NCBI GenBank assembly: GCA_020252645.1
Contig: JADCCN010000002.1
Location: 248,001 to 312,000 of the forward strand
Source of the DNA: Methylobacterium sp.
GTDB taxonomy: Bacteria; Pseudomonadota; Alphaproteobacteria; Rhizobiales; Beijerinckiaceae
Direction of reading: 5' to 3'
DNA: 64,000 bases
In this document: piece after piece, positions 62,805 to 64,000 of the stretch
Layout of the letters: the number at the start of each line of letters is the position of its first letter
How positions within the stretch are numbered: position 1 is the first letter of the stretch
Notes under the pieces: model-generated
Seen by the model: only the letters and a program-made list of their open reading frames with translations
Database searches by the model: none
Told to the model about the DNA's origin: nothing
Position numbers and translations under genes: made by a program

Positions 62805-63302
62805 TCAGGCCCCTGTCTTCCGCAGCCGGACAACGACTTCCACGCGCGCGATCTCCATGCCTTCCGGCGGCTTCGGGAGGTTCGAGACCGAGAGATCATG
62901 GCCGGGAATGTCCACGAGCCCCTCTTCACCCTCGATGAAGAAATGGTGGTGGTCGGTCACGTTGGTGTCGAAATAGCTCTTCGTGCCGTCCATCGCGATC
63001 TGGCGCAGCAGGCCGACATGGCAGAACTGGTTCAGCGTATTGTAGATGGTGGCGAGCGAGACCGGCACGCGGGCGCGCTGGGCTTCCTCGAAGAGCGTCT
63101 CGGCCGTGAGGTGGCGATCGCCGCGGGCGAAGAGCAGCCAGCCCAGAGCCACGCGCTGGCGTGTCGGGCGCAGGCCCACGGCGCGCAGGCGGTTTTTCAG
63201 ATCGTGCACGGGGCAGCCGGCAAGGCTCGCCGGCGCACGATTGGCCATCGCGCCGAGGGCGGGGGAAGCCAGACCGGAGCTCTTGGAAACAATGTGATCC
63301 AT
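62805..63302 (-). CDS. irr: Iron response regulator Irr (Fur family)
   Basis: Heme-responsive transcription factor of rhizobial iron control, 165 residues. Winged helix LRAVGLRPTRQRVALGWLLF, LTAETLFEEAQRARVPVSLA, TIYNTLNQFCHVGLLRQI; then TKSYFDTNVTDHHHFFIEGE with the Irr histidine-rich heme site. A Cys-Pro (AGCPVHDL) near the N-terminus is a heme regulatory motif, as in the Bradyrhizobium form that is degraded on heme binding. It is divergent from fabA, an arrangement typical of Rhizobiales. Confidence 0.93.
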   Translation of the reverse strand: MDHIVSKSSGLASPALGAMANRAPASLAGCPVHDLKNRLRAVGLRPTRQRVALGWLLFARGDRHLTAETLFEEAQRARVPVSLATIYNTLNQFCHVGLLRQIAMDGTKSYFDTNVTDHHHFFIEGEEGLVDIPGHDLSVSNLPKPPEGMEIARVEVVVRLRKTGA

Positions 63303-63477
63303 GCGCCTTAACTAGCCCTCCGCTGCCTGCGAGACAAGATCGTTGCGAGCCTGTTGCATCTTGGCCCGAAAAGGCTGCAAAAATCCTTGATCTCGTGCAA
63401 ATTCCGTTATGGCTTCCCGCGCGCTTGGTCTAAACGGGCGTCGAGCGTCCGCTCGCTTGCGCGCGGGCGCAAAAAAG

Positions 63478-63520
63478 ACTTGGAACATGAAAAAACTTGG
63501 AACATGAAAAAACTTGGAAA
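63478..63520. repeat. 17-bp tandem repeat between irr and fabA
   Basis: Two perfect units ACTTGGAACATGAAAAA (63478-63494 and 63495-63511) and a partial third (ACTTGGAAA), ending 15 bp before the fabA start. It could be a slippage product or a set of direct-repeat binding sites in the fabA leader. Confidence 0.75.
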
Positions 63521-63534
63521 AGGATCAGGGGACG

Positions 63535-64000
63535 ATGGGTGCGGATGGGACGGCGCGGCGGTCGAGCTTCACGTATGAGGACCTGCTGGCCTGCGGACGC
63601 GGCGAATTGTTCGGCATGGGCAACGCGCAACTGCCTTCGCCGCCGATGCTGATGTTCGACCGCATCACCGAGATCTCCGAGGATGGCGGCCCGAACGGCA
63701 AGGGCTGCGTGCGCGCCGAACTCGATGTGCACCCCGACCTCTGGTTCTTCCCCTGCCATTTCAAGGGCGATCCGGTCATGCCGGGATGCCTTGGGCTGGA
63801 TGCGCTCTGGCAGCTCACGGGCTTCTTCCTCGGCTGGCTCGGCCTGCCGGGCAAGGGCCGCGCCTTGGGCGTGGGCGAGGTGAAATTCGCCGACCAGGTG
63901 CTGCCGAGCGTCAAGAAAGTGGTCTACGGCGTCGATGTGAAGCGCGTCTTCAAGGGCAGGCTGGTGCTCGGCATTGCCGATGGCTGGCTCGAAGCCGATG
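63535..64000 (+). CDS. fabA: 3-hydroxydecanoyl-ACP dehydratase FabA (3' end outside window)
   Basis: Dehydratase/isomerase introducing the cis double bond in anaerobic-type unsaturated fatty acid synthesis. Visible: [37 protein letters not shown], and the active site [20 protein letters not shown] with its His and Asp, then [20 protein letters not shown]. About 155 of the usual 170 residues are in the window. fabB and an enoyl reductase gene commonly follow in this order of bacteria. Confidence 0.95.
   Translation, partial: MGADGTARRSSFTYEDLLACGRGELFGMGNAQLPSPPMLMFDRITEISEDGGPNGKGCVRAELDVHPDLWFFPCHFKGDPVMPGCLGLDALWQLTGFFLGWLGLPGKGRALGVGEVKFADQVLPSVKKVVYGVDVKRVFKGRLVLGIADGWLEAD

Noticed and set aside
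1-64000. CRISPR arrays, rRNA genes and known riboswitches
   Set aside because: No regularly spaced repeat-spacer pattern, rRNA sequence or recognisable riboswitch core was seen on either strand.

Overview
The window is GC-rich DNA from an alphaproteobacterium, most likely of the Hyphomicrobiales (Rhizobiales). The pointers are a dnaA-dnaN-recF run next to rpsT, an Irr-type Fur-family regulator with a heme-type Cys-Pro motif beside fabA, many TRAP and ABC solute transporters, and two families of palindromic intergenic repeats of a kind common in this order. No computation was run: families are read from translations, and sites from direct inspection.

Layout. 1-4.7 kb is the replication block on the minus strand (dnaA, dnaN, partial recF) plus rpsT. 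4.9-12.8 kb is housekeeping: a TSUP exporter, an enoyl-CoA hydratase, mutM, ubiE-ubiB, coaBC-dut and cysK. Between coaBC and dut are two six-codon mini-reading frames joined by ATGA overlaps. 12.9-14.7 kb holds tRNA-Arg(CCG), recombinase, IS3 and AbrB debris, palindromic repeats, and a universal stress protein behind an FNR/FixK-like box. 15.2-18.0 kb is an outer-membrane porin followed by a short-chain dehydrogenase with a twin-arginine leader. 18.2-24.5 kb is a polar amino acid ABC importer with an M14-type deacylase, an FmdA-type amidase and a divergent RpiR regulator.

24.5-36.9 kb is a carbohydrate-acid region on the minus strand: three TRAP systems, two adjacent enolase-superfamily dehydratases and a FadR-type regulator with a 17-bp perfect palindrome over its own start region. 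37.0-43.0 kb holds a zeta-class GST/isomerase and a five-gene peptide-type ABC importer. 43.1-45.0 kb is a P1B-like ATPase whose membrane metal motif is atypical. 45.5-50.0 kb is a tightly packed oxyanion-uptake operon with three different binding proteins (TupA-like, ModA-like, MolA-like) but a single FecCD/MolB-type permease and ATPase.

50.7-59.4 kb reads as an integrated element at the 3' end of tRNA-Leu(CAG). It has a P4-type integrase, an AlpA-like excisionase, small element genes, an imperfect copy of the tRNA 3' end at the far end, and a shared 14-bp motif just inside both ends. Its cargo includes a secreted trypsin-like protease and a compact three-gene cassette: a GHKL ATPase, a STAS-like (DUF4325-type) protein and a membrane-anchored helical protein. 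This cassette is the best candidate for an undescribed system, possibly a partner-switching module. 59.6-64 kb returns to core genes: an NDUFA9-like protein, a 2-hydroxyacid dehydrogenase, an SH3-type periplasmic protein, irr and the 5' part of fabA.
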